Positions 45,879 to 56,223 of a DNA stretch of 64,000 bases are shown here, one piece after another; within the stretch, counting starts at the first letter, position 1; each line of letters begins with the position of its first letter. Made by a program: the position numbers and the translations under genes. The notes beneath the pieces are model-generated. The model did no database searches and had not been told where the DNA came from. It saw only the letters and a list, made by a program, of their open reading frames with translations. This DNA comes from Shinella sp. UYSO24. Its GTDB lineage: Bacteria; Pseudomonadota; Alphaproteobacteria; Rhizobiales; Rhizobiaceae. The stretch is taken from positions 62,001-126,000 of the forward strand of contig CABHNZ010000004.1 in assembly GCA_902167985.1 (NCBI GenBank). The letters run 5' to 3'.

Positions 45879-46555
45879 GCCACATCCTCGACAGACCGGT
45901 CTGGAATGCCCTTTCCACCGCCCATGCGGCGCTGTCCGAAGGCAATGCCGACGCCCGACGCTACCCGCCCTCCATCGTGCCTTTCACAGCCCTGGCAGAA
46001 AATGCCCCCTCCTCGGCGCTCCTCACCCTTGCCGCGCCCGGCGAGGTGATGGCGATCGTCGAGAAGGAGCGTGCCGACATTCCTGCCGGCGTGTCACTCG
46101 TGTCGGAAGGCGCTCTCGTCCAGATGGTCGCCGACCGACCGTTCGAGCGCATATCCGACGACCGCATCGAACCGCTAACGGAGGCAGATGCTGCCGCGAT
46201 GCTTGAACTCGCGACGCTGACGAAGCCCGGCCCCTTCACGCTGCGCGCCCAGGCGCTCGGCACATTCTGGGGCATCAAGCACGATGGCCGTCTGGTCGCC
46301 ATGGCCGGACAGCGCATGCGCCAGCCCGGCTTTGGCGAATTGAGCGGCCTGTGCACCCATCCGGATTTTCAGGGACGCGGTTTCGGAAAGCTGCTCTTCC
46401 GCCATGTCGCCGGCGAGATCTCGGCGCGCGGCGAGAAGGCCTATCTGCATGCCTACGCAACCAATGAGCCGGCGATCGCGCTCTACAAGGTGCTTGGCTT
46501 CTCGCTTCGCACCACCTTGCACGTCACCATTCTCAAACGCGACGCTACGGTTTGA
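45875..46555 (+). CDS. GNAT acetyltransferase coupled to MarR
   Basis: This 226-residue protein has an N-terminal region that orders Ala/Pro-rich sequence (PPSIVPFTALAENAPSSALLTLAAPGEVMAIV) and a C-terminal FR47-like GNAT domain (LATLTKPGPFTLRAQALGTFWGI, GELSGLCTHPDFQGRGFGKLLFRHVAGEI with the acetyl-CoA loop QGRGFG, and NEPAIALYKVLGF). It is translationally coupled to the MarR gene and shares its operator, so its substrate is probably a compound sensed by that MarR. The frame is intact. Confidence 0.9.
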   Translation: MSHILDRPVWNALSTAHAALSEGNADARRYPPSIVPFTALAENAPSSALLTLAAPGEVMAIVEKERADIPAGVSLVSEGALVQMVADRPFERISDDRIEPLTEADAAAMLELATLTKPGPFTLRAQALGTFWGIKHDGRLVAMAGQRMRQPGFGELSGLCTHPDFQGRGFGKLLFRHVAGEISARGEKAYLHAYATNEPAIALYKVLGFSLRTTLHVTILKRDATV

Positions 46556-46579
46556 CACGCCGCGCCGGGGTCGCCCGCC

Positions 46580-48795
46580 TCATCCGCGTAAGGCACGCCC
46601 CGAACCGCCATTCGACTTGAAATAGAGCTGGTCCATCGCGTCGGCCGACATCGGCTGGCCGAAGAAATAGCCCTGCAGCTCGTCACAGCCGGAAATCTGC
46701 AGCTGCCGCGCCACGTCCTCGCTCTCGACGCCTTCCGCCGTCACCGGCATGTCGAGCGCCTTGGCGAGTGCGACGGTTGCCTGCATGGCCTCCGCCGAGC
46801 GGCCGCCCTCTTCCAGTGCCCGCACCAGCGACTTGTCGATCTTCATCCGGTCGAAGCCGAACTGCCGCAGATAGCCGATGCTGGAAAAGCCTGACCCGAA
46901 ATCGTCGAGCGCGATCCGCACACCGAGCTGCCGCAGCTTCGTCATCGCCGCCCGCGCTCTCGCAGGGTTCTGGATGAAATAGCCCTCGGTCATTTCCAGC
47001 GTCACCCGCGAAGGATCCATGCCCGTCTTGCGGAAGACCGATTGCACATGCAGCGCAAAGGCCGGGTCGCGGAACTGGCCCGGCGAGACGTTGACGGCGA
47101 TTTTCAGATTGGCCCAGCGCAGCCCGGTCTCACAGGCCCGGTGCAGCACGAAAAGCCCCAGCTGGTCGATAAGGCCGGTCGATTCGGCAATCGGAATGAA
47201 CACTTCCGGCGCCACGGGGCCATAGCCCTTGCGCTCCCAGCGCACCAGCGCCTCGACACCGACGAGACCCCATGAGGATGCCAGAACGACGGCTGATAGA
47301 CCACAGTCAGCTCGCGCCGCTCGATCGCGATCCTGAGATCCAGTTCCAGCTGGTTGCGCACTTCGCGCTCGGCATCCATGTCGGGATGATAGTATTCCGC
47401 CCGCCCGCGACCGCTTTCCTTGGCGCGGTACATGGCCATGTCGGCACGCCGCACCAGTTCGTCACCCGAAACCTTGCCCCGCGGCGAAGCGGCAATCCCG
47501 ATACTGGTACCGACCGTTGCCACCCTCTCGCCGATCACGAAAGGTTCGTCGAAGAAGCCGAGGATCCGGTCGGAAAGCACGCTCGCCTCAACCATCGGAT
47601 CGACGCCGGAAATGGCAATGGCAAACTCGTCACCGCCCACGCGCGCAAGCCGCGCCTTCGGCCCGACAAGCGCCTTGAGGCCGGCGGCGACACCGCGGAT
47701 CAGCTGGTCGCCGGTTCCGTGGCCATAGGCATCATTGACTTCCTTGAAGCCGTCGAGATCGAGATAGAGCAGTGCCACATGATGGCCGCGCTGCCCTGCC
47801 TCCGACACCATGTCGTCCAGAGAGCCGAACAGGCCGCCGCGATTGAGCAGCCCGCTCAGACGGTCGCGCAGCGCCAGCTGCCGCGCCGCGGCCTCGTCGG
47901 CCCGCAGCCGGTTCAGCTGGTTCGATCCGGTGATGAACAACAGAAGAAAGAACAGCCCGACCATGACCAGCGCGCCATAGACGAGCGGCCTCACCTCGCG
48001 GTAGCCGAGATCGCCCGGCAGCTTCGACGTCCATGTGAGCTTGGACAGAAGGAGGCCATGGACATTGCGGATATCGACGGCATTCTTCGGCGTCTCGGAG
48101 GCATCGACGAAGCGCAGGCCCGCGACATTGTAGGTCTTCTCCAGCCCGGCCACCTTGCGTGCGTCGAGATGCCGGGCAAAGATCAGGAACAGCCGTTCAC
48201 CGATGGGCTTGTCGATTTCGCCGGACTTCATCCGGATCAGCGCCACGCCGGTCGCCGCAACGCCATCCGATGTTCGCATGAACCCGACCTGCTCGGGCGG
48301 CGTATCGCCATCGGCCGACCGTGCCCGGTCGAACAGCGTCCAGAGAGAACCGTCGAAATAGCTGTCCGGCGACCAGCTGACCGGCTTGCCATTCTGGTAG
48401 GCCATCAGCACGCGTCGCTGCGCATCCATGACGACGGCAACGTCGAACAGGTCGCTGTTGACGGTCATGTCGCCGTAATTGCTCACCGTCCAGGCCTTGT
48501 CCCCGGCATAGACGAACTGCGCCGCGTCATCCCAGGCGGCATAGTCGTTGAGCGTCGCGTGCAGCTGTTCCTGGAATGTGTGAAGCGCGCCGACCGTGGT
48601 CTCGCGCGAGCGGGCGTCATCCTGCTGATTGGCGAAATCGGCAATGCGGTTGAGCGCCGTCATGATGAAGATCGTCACCAGCGTGACGACGACGGCAAAG
48701 GCCAGAAGGCTGAATGTCACAGCAGTCCGGCGACCGCCCATCAGGGGCCGGTCAGATCGCAAGATCCGCCTGCTCAGCAATGTCCACGTCCCCAT
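46580..48795 (-). CDS. CHASE4-GGDEF-EAL c-di-GMP protein, one frameshift
   Basis: The restored 738-residue protein has two transmembrane helices (VTFSLLAFAVVVTLVTIFIMT and VYGALVMVGLFFLLLFITG) flanking a periplasmic CHASE4-like sensor (LHATLNDYAAWDDAAQFVYAG). Then come a GGDEF domain with an intact ARVGGDEFAIAI active site and an EAL domain (VEALVRWER, MTEGYF, LDDFGSGFSSI, AEGVES). Both synthesis and hydrolysis of c-di-GMP are therefore possible. The frame breaks near 47290 (CAGCCG[G]TCGTTC), at the start of the EAL domain. It is convergent with the MarR-GNAT operon. Confidence 0.92.
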
Positions 48796-48856
48796 CAGCC
48801 ACCCCGCCAGAGGTTGCAGCTTTAGCGTGCCTTTGTTCAGATACCGTTAAAACGCA

Positions 48857-48883
48857 GAAAAGCCGCCCGAATTTCAGGCGGCT
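48857..48883 (-). terminator. Terminator of the met operon
   Basis: On the minus strand a seven-base-pair stem AGCCGCC / GGCGGCT is followed by TTTT, about 25 bp after the stop of the last metQ gene. Confidence 0.75.
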
Positions 48884-48907
48884 TCCAGTATAGACGAAAA
48901 ATTAGTC

Positions 48908-49687
48908 TTACCAGGACGGGATCAGCGCGCCCTTGAACTTTTCATTGATGAAGGCGCGGATGCTGTCGTCGTGATAGGATGCAACCAGCGTCTTGACCCA
49001 GTCGGCGTCCTTGTCGGCTTCGCGCACGGCAATCACGTTGGCATAGGGCGACTTTTCGCTTTCGATCGCGATCGCATCCGTCTTCGGATGCAGGCCGGCT
49101 TCCATGGCGTAATTGGTGTTGATAACGGCGGCATCGACGTCATCGAGCGAGCGCGGCAGCTGCGCGGCGTCGATCTGGACGATCTGGATATCCTTCGGGT
49201 TCTCGACGATATCGTCCGGCGTCACCTTCAGGCCGGCGCCATCCTTGAACTTGATGAGACCCTTGCTGGCCAGCACGAGAAGCGCACGGCCGCCATTGGT
49301 CGGATCGTTCGGAACGGCGACGGTGGCACCCTTCTTCAATTCGTCGAGGCTCTTCACCTTCTTCGAATAGACGCCCATCGGCGTGGTGATCGTGGTTCCG
49401 ACGCTGACCAGCTTGAAGCCGCGATCGGCGATCTGGTTGTCGAGATAGGGCTGATGCTGGAAGGAATTGGCCTGGATGTCGCCATCGTTCAGCGCCTGGT
49501 TCGGCACGACATAGTCGGAGAACTCGACGATCTCGATGTTGAGACCCTTCTTGGCGGCGATTTCCTTCACCTTTTCCATGATCTCGGCATGTTCGCCGGG
49601 TGTCACGCCGACCTTGATGTCTTTCGCAAGCGCCGGGCCTGCGACGAAGGCGGCAAGCGCTGCCGCCGCAATGATGAATTTACGCAT
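48908..49687 (-). CDS. metQ: Methionine-binding lipoprotein-like MetQ (second copy)
   Basis: This 259-residue NLPA/MetQ-family periplasmic binding protein has a Sec signal peptide (MRKFIIAAAALAAFVAGPALA, no lipobox Cys) and the family core: VGVTPGEHAEIMEKVKEIAAKKGLNIEIVEFSDYVVPNQALNDGDIQANSFQHQPYLD, TVAVPNDPTNGGRALLVLA, VQIDAAQLPRSLDDVDAAVINTNYAMEAGL. It binds D/L-methionine or a related ligand for the MetNI transporter. It is the last gene of metN-metI-metQ-metQ, 110 bp after the other copy. The frame is intact. Confidence 0.93.
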   Translation of the reverse strand: MRKFIIAAAALAAFVAGPALAKDIKVGVTPGEHAEIMEKVKEIAAKKGLNIEIVEFSDYVVPNQALNDGDIQANSFQHQPYLDNQIADRGFKLVSVGTTITTPMGVYSKKVKSLDELKKGATVAVPNDPTNGGRALLVLASKGLIKFKDGAGLKVTPDDIVENPKDIQIVQIDAAQLPRSLDDVDAAVINTNYAMEAGLHPKTDAIAIESEKSPYANVIAVREADKDADWVKTLVASYHDDSIRAFINEKFKGALIPSW

Positions 49688-49744
49688 GGGTATCTCCTCG
49701 ATGGATCTGTTTGTCTGTTGTTGTTGCCGCCGCCGCTCCGGCCA

Positions 49745-49780
49745 GTGCCTGAATTGGTGCCTGAACTGGTGACGGAACGG
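49745..49780. repeat. 12-bp tandem repeat between the two metQ genes
   Basis: Three head-to-tail 12-mers, GTGCCTGAATTG, GTGCCTGAACTG and GTGACGGAACGG, lie in the 110-bp spacer between the tandem metQ copies. Confidence 0.75.
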
Positions 49781-49797
49781 CGGCGGAATGGGAAAAC

Positions 49798-50574
49798 TTA
49801 CCAGGTGGGCGTGATCGCGCCCTTGAACTTTTCTTCGATGAAGGCCGCCACTTCCGGGCTGTGATAGCTGTCGATGAACGTCTTCACCCAAGCGGCATCC
49901 TTGTCCTTCGTCCGCACGGCGATGATGCGACATAGGCGCCTTGGTGCTTTCCTGGAAGAGACCGTCCTTCTTCGGGTTGAGACCGGCAGCGATCGCGTAA
50001 TTGGTGGTGATCGCCGCAAGATCGACGTCATCGAGCGAACGCGGCAGCTGGGCTGCATCCAGTTCGACGATATTGAGCTTCTTCGGATTGCCGGTAATAT
50101 CGGCAACCGTCGCCTTCACGCCGACGCGTCCTTCAGCGTGATCAGCTTCTGGTCGGCCAGGAGGATGAGCGCGCGCCCGCCATTGCTCGGATCGTTCGGG
50201 ATGGCGACGGAAGCGCCGTCCTTCAAGTCGGAGAGCGCCTTGATCTTGTGCGAGTAGCCAGCCATCGGGAAGTTGACCGACTTTGCGACGCTGACGATAT
50301 CGAGCCCGCGCTCCTTCACCTGGTTGTCCAGATAGGGCTGGTGCTGGAAGGAGTTGATGTCGATATCGCCATCCGCCAGCGCCTGGTTCGGCACGACATA
50401 GTCGGAGAACTCGACGATATCGAGGTCGAGCCCCTTCTTCGCTGCGACTTCCTTGACCTTTTCAAGGATCTGCGCGTGCGGGCCGGGCGTCACGCCGACC
50501 TTCTTGGTTTCGGCAAACGCCGAACCGGCGGTAAACAGCGCCGCGATAGTTGCGGCAAGGATAAGCTTCTTCAT
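49798..50574 (-). CDS. metQ: Methionine-binding protein MetQ (first copy), three frameshifts
   Basis: The protein starts MKKLILAATIAALFTAGSAFA (signal peptide) and follows MetQ closely: VGVTPGPHAQILEKVKEVAAKKGLDLDIVEFSDYVVPNQALADGDIDINSFQHQPYLD. Breaks near 50125 (GCG[G]TCGGC), 49934 and 49928 interrupt it. With one base at each it reads DAVGVKATVADITG and KAPYVRIIAVRTKDKDAAWVK, and is exactly 259 residues, the same as its paralog. Three lesions could mean that this duplicate is decaying. However, each lesion is a one-base loss like those throughout the window and the rest is well conserved, so I favour sequence error. Confidence 0.88.
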
Positions 50575-50615
50575 GACTGGTTCCCCTGATTGAATTTAAA
50601 CGTCAGAAAATAGGA

Positions 50616-51284
50616 TCAGTTCTTGCGGTTGCGCTTGTCGAAGGAGCGCGCCAGCCGATCGCCCGCACTCTGGACGATCTGCACCAGCACGATCAGCACC
50701 ACCACGACCGCAAGCATGACTTCCGGCATGAATCGCTGGTATCCGTAACGGATACCGAGATCGCCAAGCCCGCCGCCGCCGACGGCGCCGACCATGGCCG
50801 AATAGCCGATGAGGCTCACCATCGTCATCGTCAGTGCCAGAATGATCGCCGGCTTGGCTTCCGCCAAAAGCACCTTGAAGACGATCTGCAACGGCGTCGC
50901 CCCCATGGCGCGTGCCGCCTCGATAAGCCCCTTGTCGATCTCGCGGATCGCAGCCTCCACAAGGCGGGCGAAGAAGGGAATGGTCGCAATCGTCAAAGGC
51001 ACGATCGCCGCATAGGTGCCGATCGAGGTTCCGGTGACGAAACGCGTGAACGGAATGATCGCCACGACGAGAATGATGAAGGGCGTCGAACGCGTCGCAT
51101 TCACGATGAGGCCGATGATGCGGTTGGCCATCGGCGCCGGGAAGAGTTCGCCCTTGCCGCTGGTCGCCAGGAAAACGCCGATCGGCAGGCCGATGGCAGA
51201 CCCGATCAGGCCGGCGATCGCCACCATCTGCAGCGTCTGCATCAGCGACTTGTAGAGCAGGTTGAAGAGCATATCAGGCGCCAT
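50616..51284 (-). CDS. metI: Methionine ABC transporter permease MetI
   Basis: This 222-residue protein has five to six transmembrane helices and the MetI core: [110 protein letters not shown] (the EAA loop that contacts MetN). It overlaps metN by 11 bp. The frame is intact. Confidence 0.95.
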   Translation of the reverse strand: MAPDMLFNLLYKSLMQTLQMVAIAGLIGSAIGLPIGVFLATSGKGELFPAPMANRIIGLIVNATRSTPFIILVVAIIPFTRFVTGTSIGTYAAIVPLTIATIPFFARLVEAAIREIDKGLIEAARAMGATPLQIVFKVLLAEAKPAIILALTMTMVSLIGYSAMVGAVGGGGLGDLGIRYGYQRFMPEVMLAVVVVLIVLVQIVQSAGDRLARSFDKRNRKN

Positions 51285-52422
51285 AACCGATCACCTCCGT
51301 GGTCAGGCCGGTTTCGGCATAGAAGCGGTTTGCCCGCTCGATGGTGGCCGGATCGGCCGGATAGGAAACCACGAGCGAGCCATAGGGCTCTCCGGCGATC
51401 TCCTCGATCGTGCCCGCCAGAATGTTGACGTCCGGCCCGATCTCGGAGACGAGCCGTGCGGTCAGCGGCTGGAAGGCCGTCGCGCCGAAGAACACCAGCC
51501 GCACCAGAACCCGGTCGCCGGCAGACGCCTCGCTTTTCAGGTTCGAGCGGATCCATTCGGGCAGCTTCGCGCCGATGGTGGAGGACAGAAGCAGGCGCGT
51601 CGTCTCGTGCTGCGCACGGGTGAACACGTCGAACGTGCGCCCCTGTTCGACGATCTTGCCCTTGTCGATCACGGCAACGGCGGTGGCGATTTCCTTCACC
51701 ACTTCCATCTCGTGGGTGATGAGCAGCACGGTCAGGCCGAGATCGGCATTGATGCGCTTCAGAAGTTCGAGGATCGACTGCGTCGTCTCCGGATCGAGCG
51801 CCGAGGTCGCTTCGTCCGAGAGAAGCAGTTTCGGCGAAGTGGCAAGCGCACGCGCAATGCCGACGCGCTGCTTCTGCCCGCCGGAAAGCTCTGCGGGATA
51901 ACGGTTCGCCTTGTCGCCAAGCCCGACCAGATCAAGGAGCGGCCCGACCTTGTCGCGGATCGCTTGTCTGTCCAGGCCCGCGATTTCGAGCGGCAGCGCC
52001 ACGTTATCGAAGGCGGTACGCGACGAGAGAAGATTGAAATGCTGGAAGATCATGCCGACCTGACGGCGCAGGCCGCGAAGATCGCCTTCCGACAGCGCCC
52101 CCACCTCGACACCATCGACGACAACACGGCCGGTCGATGCTTTTTCGAGCCCGTTGACGAGCCGGATCAGCGTCGACTTGCCGGCGCCTGAGCGGCCGAT
52201 AATGCCGGTGATCGCCCCGCGCGGAACGGTGAAATCGATGCCGTCCAGCGCGGTGAAACCGGGCTGACCGCCGGTTCCGCCATAATGCTTGGTAACGGCT
52301 TCGAAGCCGACCATCGGGGCCGTGTCATTCTTGGATAGGGAGGCAGCCGTTCGGGCAGCGACAGCCGCGTCAGCGGACGCAGCCTCTGGGCCGGCCTTGG
52401 AGGCGCCATGGGAGAAAGTCAT
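51274..52422 (-). CDS. metN: Methionine ABC transporter ATPase MetN
   Basis: This 382-residue ATPase has Walker [10 protein letters not shown], signature [16 protein letters not shown] and Walker [15 protein letters not shown], followed by a C-terminal NIL-like ligand-sensing domain ([36 protein letters not shown]) that allows methionine feedback. It is about 40 residues longer than E. coli MetN because of an Ala-rich N-terminal extension. An internal ATG at 52314 would give the usual length, but neither ATG has a strong ribosome site. It is the first gene of metN-metI-metQ-metQ. The 258-bp leader holds a CGGCGA/TCGCCG hairpin (52452-52470) but no riboswitch I can recognise. Confidence 0.94.
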   Translation of the reverse strand: MTFSHGASKAGPEAASADAAVAARTAASLSKNDTAPMVGFEAVTKHYGGTGGQPGFTALDGIDFTVPRGAITGIIGRSGAGKSTLIRLVNGLEKASTGRVVVDGVEVGALSEGDLRGLRRQVGMIFQHFNLLSSRTAFDNVALPLEIAGLDRQAIRDKVGPLLDLVGLGDKANRYPAELSGGQKQRVGIARALATSPKLLLSDEATSALDPETTQSILELLKRINADLGLTVLLITHEMEVVKEIATAVAVIDKGKIVEQGRTFDVFTRAQHETTRLLLSSTIGAKLPEWIRSNLKSEASAGDRVLVRLVFFGATAFQPLTARLVSEIGPDVNILAGTIEEIAGEPYGSLVVSYPADPATIERANRFYAETGLTTEVIGYGA

Positions 52423-52680
52423 AATGAACTCGCATCAAAAGTCAGGTCATCCGGCGATTGCGTTTCGCCGTTTCAAATTCATGCACCCAGGCGGCACATT
52501 CGATGACAGGTGACTTTCCGGAGCATTTTTCGTTCGGCTTTCGCGCAAGGCCGGACGGCCTCTTGGTGGATGACGCATCAATGCCCGTATCCCGCCGCAT
52601 TTGACAGGGATTAAATTTCAATTATCGACGATCGCAGGAAAATTCTTCCCCACGGCCGCCTCCGGGTATCGGATACGCCT

Positions 52681-54086
52681 TTAAACCACGGCTCGGGACG
52701 CGAGCGCCCGGTACCATTCGCCGCTTTTCTTGATCGTCCGCACCTGCGTTTCATAATCCACATGCACGAGGCCGAAGCGCATCCGGTAGCCTTCCGCCCA
52801 TTCGAAATTGTCCATCAGGCTCCAGGCGAAATAGCCCTTGATCGGATGGCCCTTGCCGATCAGATCCGCCGTGACGGACAGATGCCCGGCATAATAATCA
52901 AGCCGCATCCGGTCATCGATAACGCCATCGACAGGCCCTGTATTGTCGCAGGCGCCGTTTTCCGTGACGTAGCATTCCGGCAGTTCGTAGCGGGCATAGA
53001 GCGTCTCGACGAGCGAGCCCATGGCCGGTGCATAGATTTCCCAGCCGATATCGGTCTTCGCATCGCTGACAGGCGCCCCGGCGGTGACGGCGGGAAAGGC
53101 GGCTTCGGGCGAGGCGTCATGCGCGACCCGCATCGGCGTATAGTAATTCAGCCCCCACCAGTCGAGCTTCTGGTTGATGATCGCAAGATCGCCCGCCTCG
53201 ATCGCCGGCATGCGGTCGCCATAGGCCGCCATGAAATCTTGAGGATAGCGCCCTTGAAGACCGGATCGAAGAAGACGCCGTTATGGAAGCTGAACGCCCG
53301 CTCGGCCGCCGCCTTGTCTTCGCTGCTCTCCGACGCCGGGATCACCGAATGGGCATTGAGCACCAGCCCGACCGGCACTTTCGGCGCCACATGGCGGATA
53401 GCCTCGACCCCGAGCCCATGCGCAAGGTTCGTCACATGCAGGGCGGCGAGTGCCGCATCCATGCTGCGCTCCCCCGGCGCATGCACGCCATAGAGATGCG
53501 ACAGCCAGACCGAGCACCATGGCTCGTTGAAGGTCGCGACCGCATCCAGCCGGTCGCCGAGCCGCGCCATCACCACCTTGGCATAGCGCTGGAAGGCATA
53601 GGCCGTGGAACGTGCCGCCCAGCCGCCGTCACCCATCAGCGCCAGCGGCAGATCCCAGTGATAGAGCGTCGCATAGGCCTTGATGCCGCGGGCTTTGAGC
53701 CCGTCGAGCATCCGGTCGTAGAAATCGAGCCCCTTCTCGTTGATCCGCCCCGTGCCTTCCGGCACGATCCGCGGCCATGCGATCGAAAACCGGTAGCCCT
53801 TGACGCCGAGCGACTGGATGAGATCGAGATCCTCCTCCAACCGGTTATAGTGGTCGCAGGCCACGTCGCCGGTATCACCATTATGCACCCGCCCCGGCAT
53901 TTTCGAAAACGCATCCCAGATCGACGGCCGCCGGCCATCGACCCGCGTCGCACCCTCGATCTGGTAGGAGGCGGTTGCCACGCCGAAGAGAAAATCCTTC
54001 GGGAACCGCGCGGCAAGGGCCGCCGGATCCTGTGGCGATGTCTTGGCTGATGCAGTCTTCGGCAGCGCGTTCGGCTTGTCGGTCAT
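52681..54086 (-). CDS. GH1 beta-glucosidase, one frameshift
   Basis: The 468-residue restored enzyme is a family-1 glycoside hydrolase: FPKDFLFGVATASYQIEGATRVDGRRPSIWDAF at the start, CDHYNRLEEDLDLIQSLGVKGYRFSIAWPRI, the acid/base block TFNEPWCSVWLSHLYG, LNYYTPMRV, and the nucleophile block ECYVTENGACDN. It ends FAWSLMDNFEWAEGYRMRFGLVHVD. The frame breaks near 53249 (GGC[C]GCTATCC). Restored, it reads FKGRYPQDFMAAYGDRMP. No signal peptide is present, so it acts on imported disaccharides or glucosides. ATG 54086 has GGAGGGGGT upstream. Confidence 0.93.
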
Positions 54087-54173
54087 CGATTTCGACCCCC
54101 TCCACAAAGGTGCGGAAATGCACTCTCCGCCGCGATGTAGAGCAGGAAGCCGCGAAAGAAAACCCGACAGTTT

Positions 54174-55094
54174 TTAAGGGGTGGGCACCCGCCCATCCGG
54201 CCGCGCCTTGATGAAGTCGATGAAGGCCCGCAAAGGTGCGGGCACCAGACGTCGGCCGGGATAATAGAGAAACGGCCCCGGAAACGCCGACCACCAGTCT
54301 TCGAGCACCGGTTCGAGCCGCCCCGCCTCGAAGTGAGGCTTCAGCCAATCCTCGAAAAGCGCAATCACGCCGCTCCCGGCAATCGAACAGGCAACCCCGA
54401 GATCGACGCCGCCACCCGTCTGGACGATCATCGCGGCCGGCACATCCACCATCACCACCTCGCCGTCACGCTCGAACTCCCAGTCCGGCATGGAACCGCT
54501 CGAAAACCGGTTGCGGATACAGGCATGGCTCATCAGGTCACGCGGATGCTGCGGCCGGCCGCGCCGGTCGAGATAGTCCTTCGAGGCAGCATAGGCGAAG
54601 CGCTGCACCCGCGGGCCGATCGGCACCGCGATCATGTCCTGCTCCAACCGTTCGTCATAGCGGATACCGGCATCGCAGCCGGAGGCAAGAACATCGACGA
54701 AACTGTCCTCCACGACAAGCTCCAGCCGGATCTCCGGATAGGCGGAAAGAAAGTCCGGAACGATCGACGGCAGCACCAGACGGGCGGCACTCACCGGCAC
54801 GTTGAGCTTCAACACCCCCGCCGGACGCTCGCGAAATCCGTTGACGACATCGAGCGCCGCCTCCATCTCCGAAATCGCCGGTGCAAGCCGCTCGAGCAGG
54901 CCCTGTCCCGCTTCCGTAAGCGAAACGGAACGCGTCGTCCGGTTGAGAAGCCGGATCCCGAGCTGCGTCTCGAGCCGCCTCACCGCATCGCTGAGGCCGG
55001 ATGCACTGCCACCGCCTGAACGCGCGGCATCGCGAAACCCGCCGGCCCGCGCCACGGTGATGAAGGCCTTCAGATCGCCCAGTTCGACAGCCAT
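54174..55094 (-). CDS. LysR-family regulator
   Basis: The 306-residue protein begins MAVELGDLKAFITVARAGGFRDAARSGGGSASGLSDAVRRLETQLGIRLLNRTTRSVSLTEAGQGLLERL, a LysR helix-turn-helix, followed by a substrate domain (LKLNVPVSAARLVLPSIVPDFLSAYPEIRLELVVEDSFVDVLASGCDAGIRYDERLEQDMIAVPIG) of the CrgA/PecT-like subgroup. Three ATGs in a row mark the start; the last (55094) has GGAG six bases upstream. It is divergent from an aldo/keto reductase that is its likely target. The frame is intact. Confidence 0.93.
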   Translation of the reverse strand: MAVELGDLKAFITVARAGGFRDAARSGGGSASGLSDAVRRLETQLGIRLLNRTTRSVSLTEAGQGLLERLAPAISEMEAALDVVNGFRERPAGVLKLNVPVSAARLVLPSIVPDFLSAYPEIRLELVVEDSFVDVLASGCDAGIRYDERLEQDMIAVPIGPRVQRFAYAASKDYLDRRGRPQHPRDLMSHACIRNRFSSGSMPDWEFERDGEVVMVDVPAAMIVQTGGGVDLGVACSIAGSGVIALFEDWLKPHFEAGRLEPVLEDWWSAFPGPFLYYPGRRLVPAPLRAFIDFIKARPDGRVPTP

Positions 55095-55248
55095 CATCAT
55101 CTCCGAAGTGTTTCGTGATTGTCCGCCACAGCGTACAACCCGTCCAGACCCTATCGGCTTATCCGCGGCCGCGCGAGGCTCTATTTCCATCCTGCCAATG
55201 ACGTTCGCGAAAAGGGCGAACGGCCAAACACGGCGAAAGGGAAAGACC

Positions 55249-56133
55249 ATGACCGACACGACGAAATCGACATTGCCAAGGCTGGCACGTTCAGGATGGG
55301 CAGCCACACGGTCAAGCGGCTGGGCTACGGCGCCATGCAGCTGGCCGGCCCCGGCGTCTTCGGCCCGCCGAAGGACAGGGCGGCGGCCGTTGCGGTCCTG
55401 CGTGCCGCCATCGAGGCCGGCGTCGATCATATCGACACCAGCGATTTCTACGGCCCGCATGTAACCAACGATATCATCCGCGAGGCGCTGCATCCCTATT
55501 CGAAGGATCTGACGATCGTCACCAAAGTGTCCGCCCGCCGCGGCCCGAATGCCGAGTGGCTGCCGGCCATGTCGAAAGCGGAACTGACCGCCGCCGTCCA
55601 CGACAACCTGCGCAATCTCGGTCTCGACGTCATCGACGTCGTCAACTTCCGCTCGATGTATGACGTGCATGGCCCGGCGGAAGGCTCGATCGAGGAACAG
55701 GTGACGGTTCTGGCCGAGTTGCAGCAGCAGGGCCTCATCCGCCATATCGGCCTTTCCAACGTCACCCCGACGCAGATTGCCGAAGGCGCAAGATCACCGA
55801 AATCGTCTGCGTGCAGAACATGTACAATCTGGCGCACCGGCCGATGACGCGCTGATCGACGACCTTGCGAAGGAAGGCACCGCCTATGTGCCCTTCTTCC
55901 CGCTTGGTGGCTTCTCGCCGCTGCAATCCTCGACGCTGAACACGGTGGCCGAACGTCTCGGCGCAACGCCGATGCAGGTGGCGCTCGCCTGGCTTCTGCA
56001 CCGTGCGCCGAATATCCTGCTCATCCCCGGCACGTCATCCGTGGCGCATCTGGCAGAAAACCTCGCAGCCGCCGAACTGGCCCTGCCGGCAGATGCGATC
56101 GCTGAGCTGGAGACGATCGGCAAGGCCGGCTGA
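55249..56133 (+). CDS. Aldo/keto reductase, three frameshifts
   Basis: The restored 295-residue NADPH-dependent reductase has the AKR motifs VKRLGYGAMQLAGPGVFGPP, VDHIDTSDFYGPHVTNDIIREAL (catalytic Tyr), VTKVSARRGPN, IRHIGLSNVTPTQIAEG and, near the end, VALAWLLHRAPNILLIPGTSSVAHLAENLAAAEL. Frames change near 55278 (TTGCC[x]AAGGCT), 55790 (GGCGC[x]AAGATC) and 55840 (CACCGG[G]CCGAT). With one base at each the sequence is continuous. It is divergent from a LysR gene. Three lesions allow pseudogenisation, but their type matches the window-wide pattern. Confidence 0.85.
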
Positions 56134-56165
56134 GCCAAGCCTCGCCCTCACCCACCCAAACAGAA

Positions 56166-56193
56166 AACCTCTCCCCATCACTGGGGAGAGGTT
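56166..56193. terminator. Hairpin between convergent genes
   Basis: An 11-base-pair stem AACCTCTCCCC / GGGGAGAGGTT with a six-base loop lies between the aldo/keto reductase stop and the xylulokinase stop. Similar CTCTCCCC-type hairpins are common between rhizobial genes. Confidence 0.7.
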
Positions 56194-56223
56194 CAAAGAA
56201 TGCCTGAGCGGAAAAGCCCGCCT

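Noticed and set aside
47272..48825. A 517-codon open frame on the plus strand, antisense to the second GGDEF/EAL gene
   Set aside because: It is the mirror frame of a GC-rich gene with codon-position bias. It has no family signature or ribosome site, whereas the minus-strand frame has full GGDEF/EAL motifs.
48908..50119. An apparent 403-residue fusion of two MetQ-like proteins
   Set aside because: It arises because lost bases in the first metQ move the frame so that it reads through the spacer into the second. The second metQ has its own signal peptide and start at 49687.
52423..52680. SAM-II or other SAM-type riboswitch upstream of metN
   Set aside because: SAM-II is common upstream of alphaproteobacterial methionine genes, but I do not find its conserved pseudoknot or the GCTAAA end; only a short CGGCGA/TCGCCG hairpin is present.
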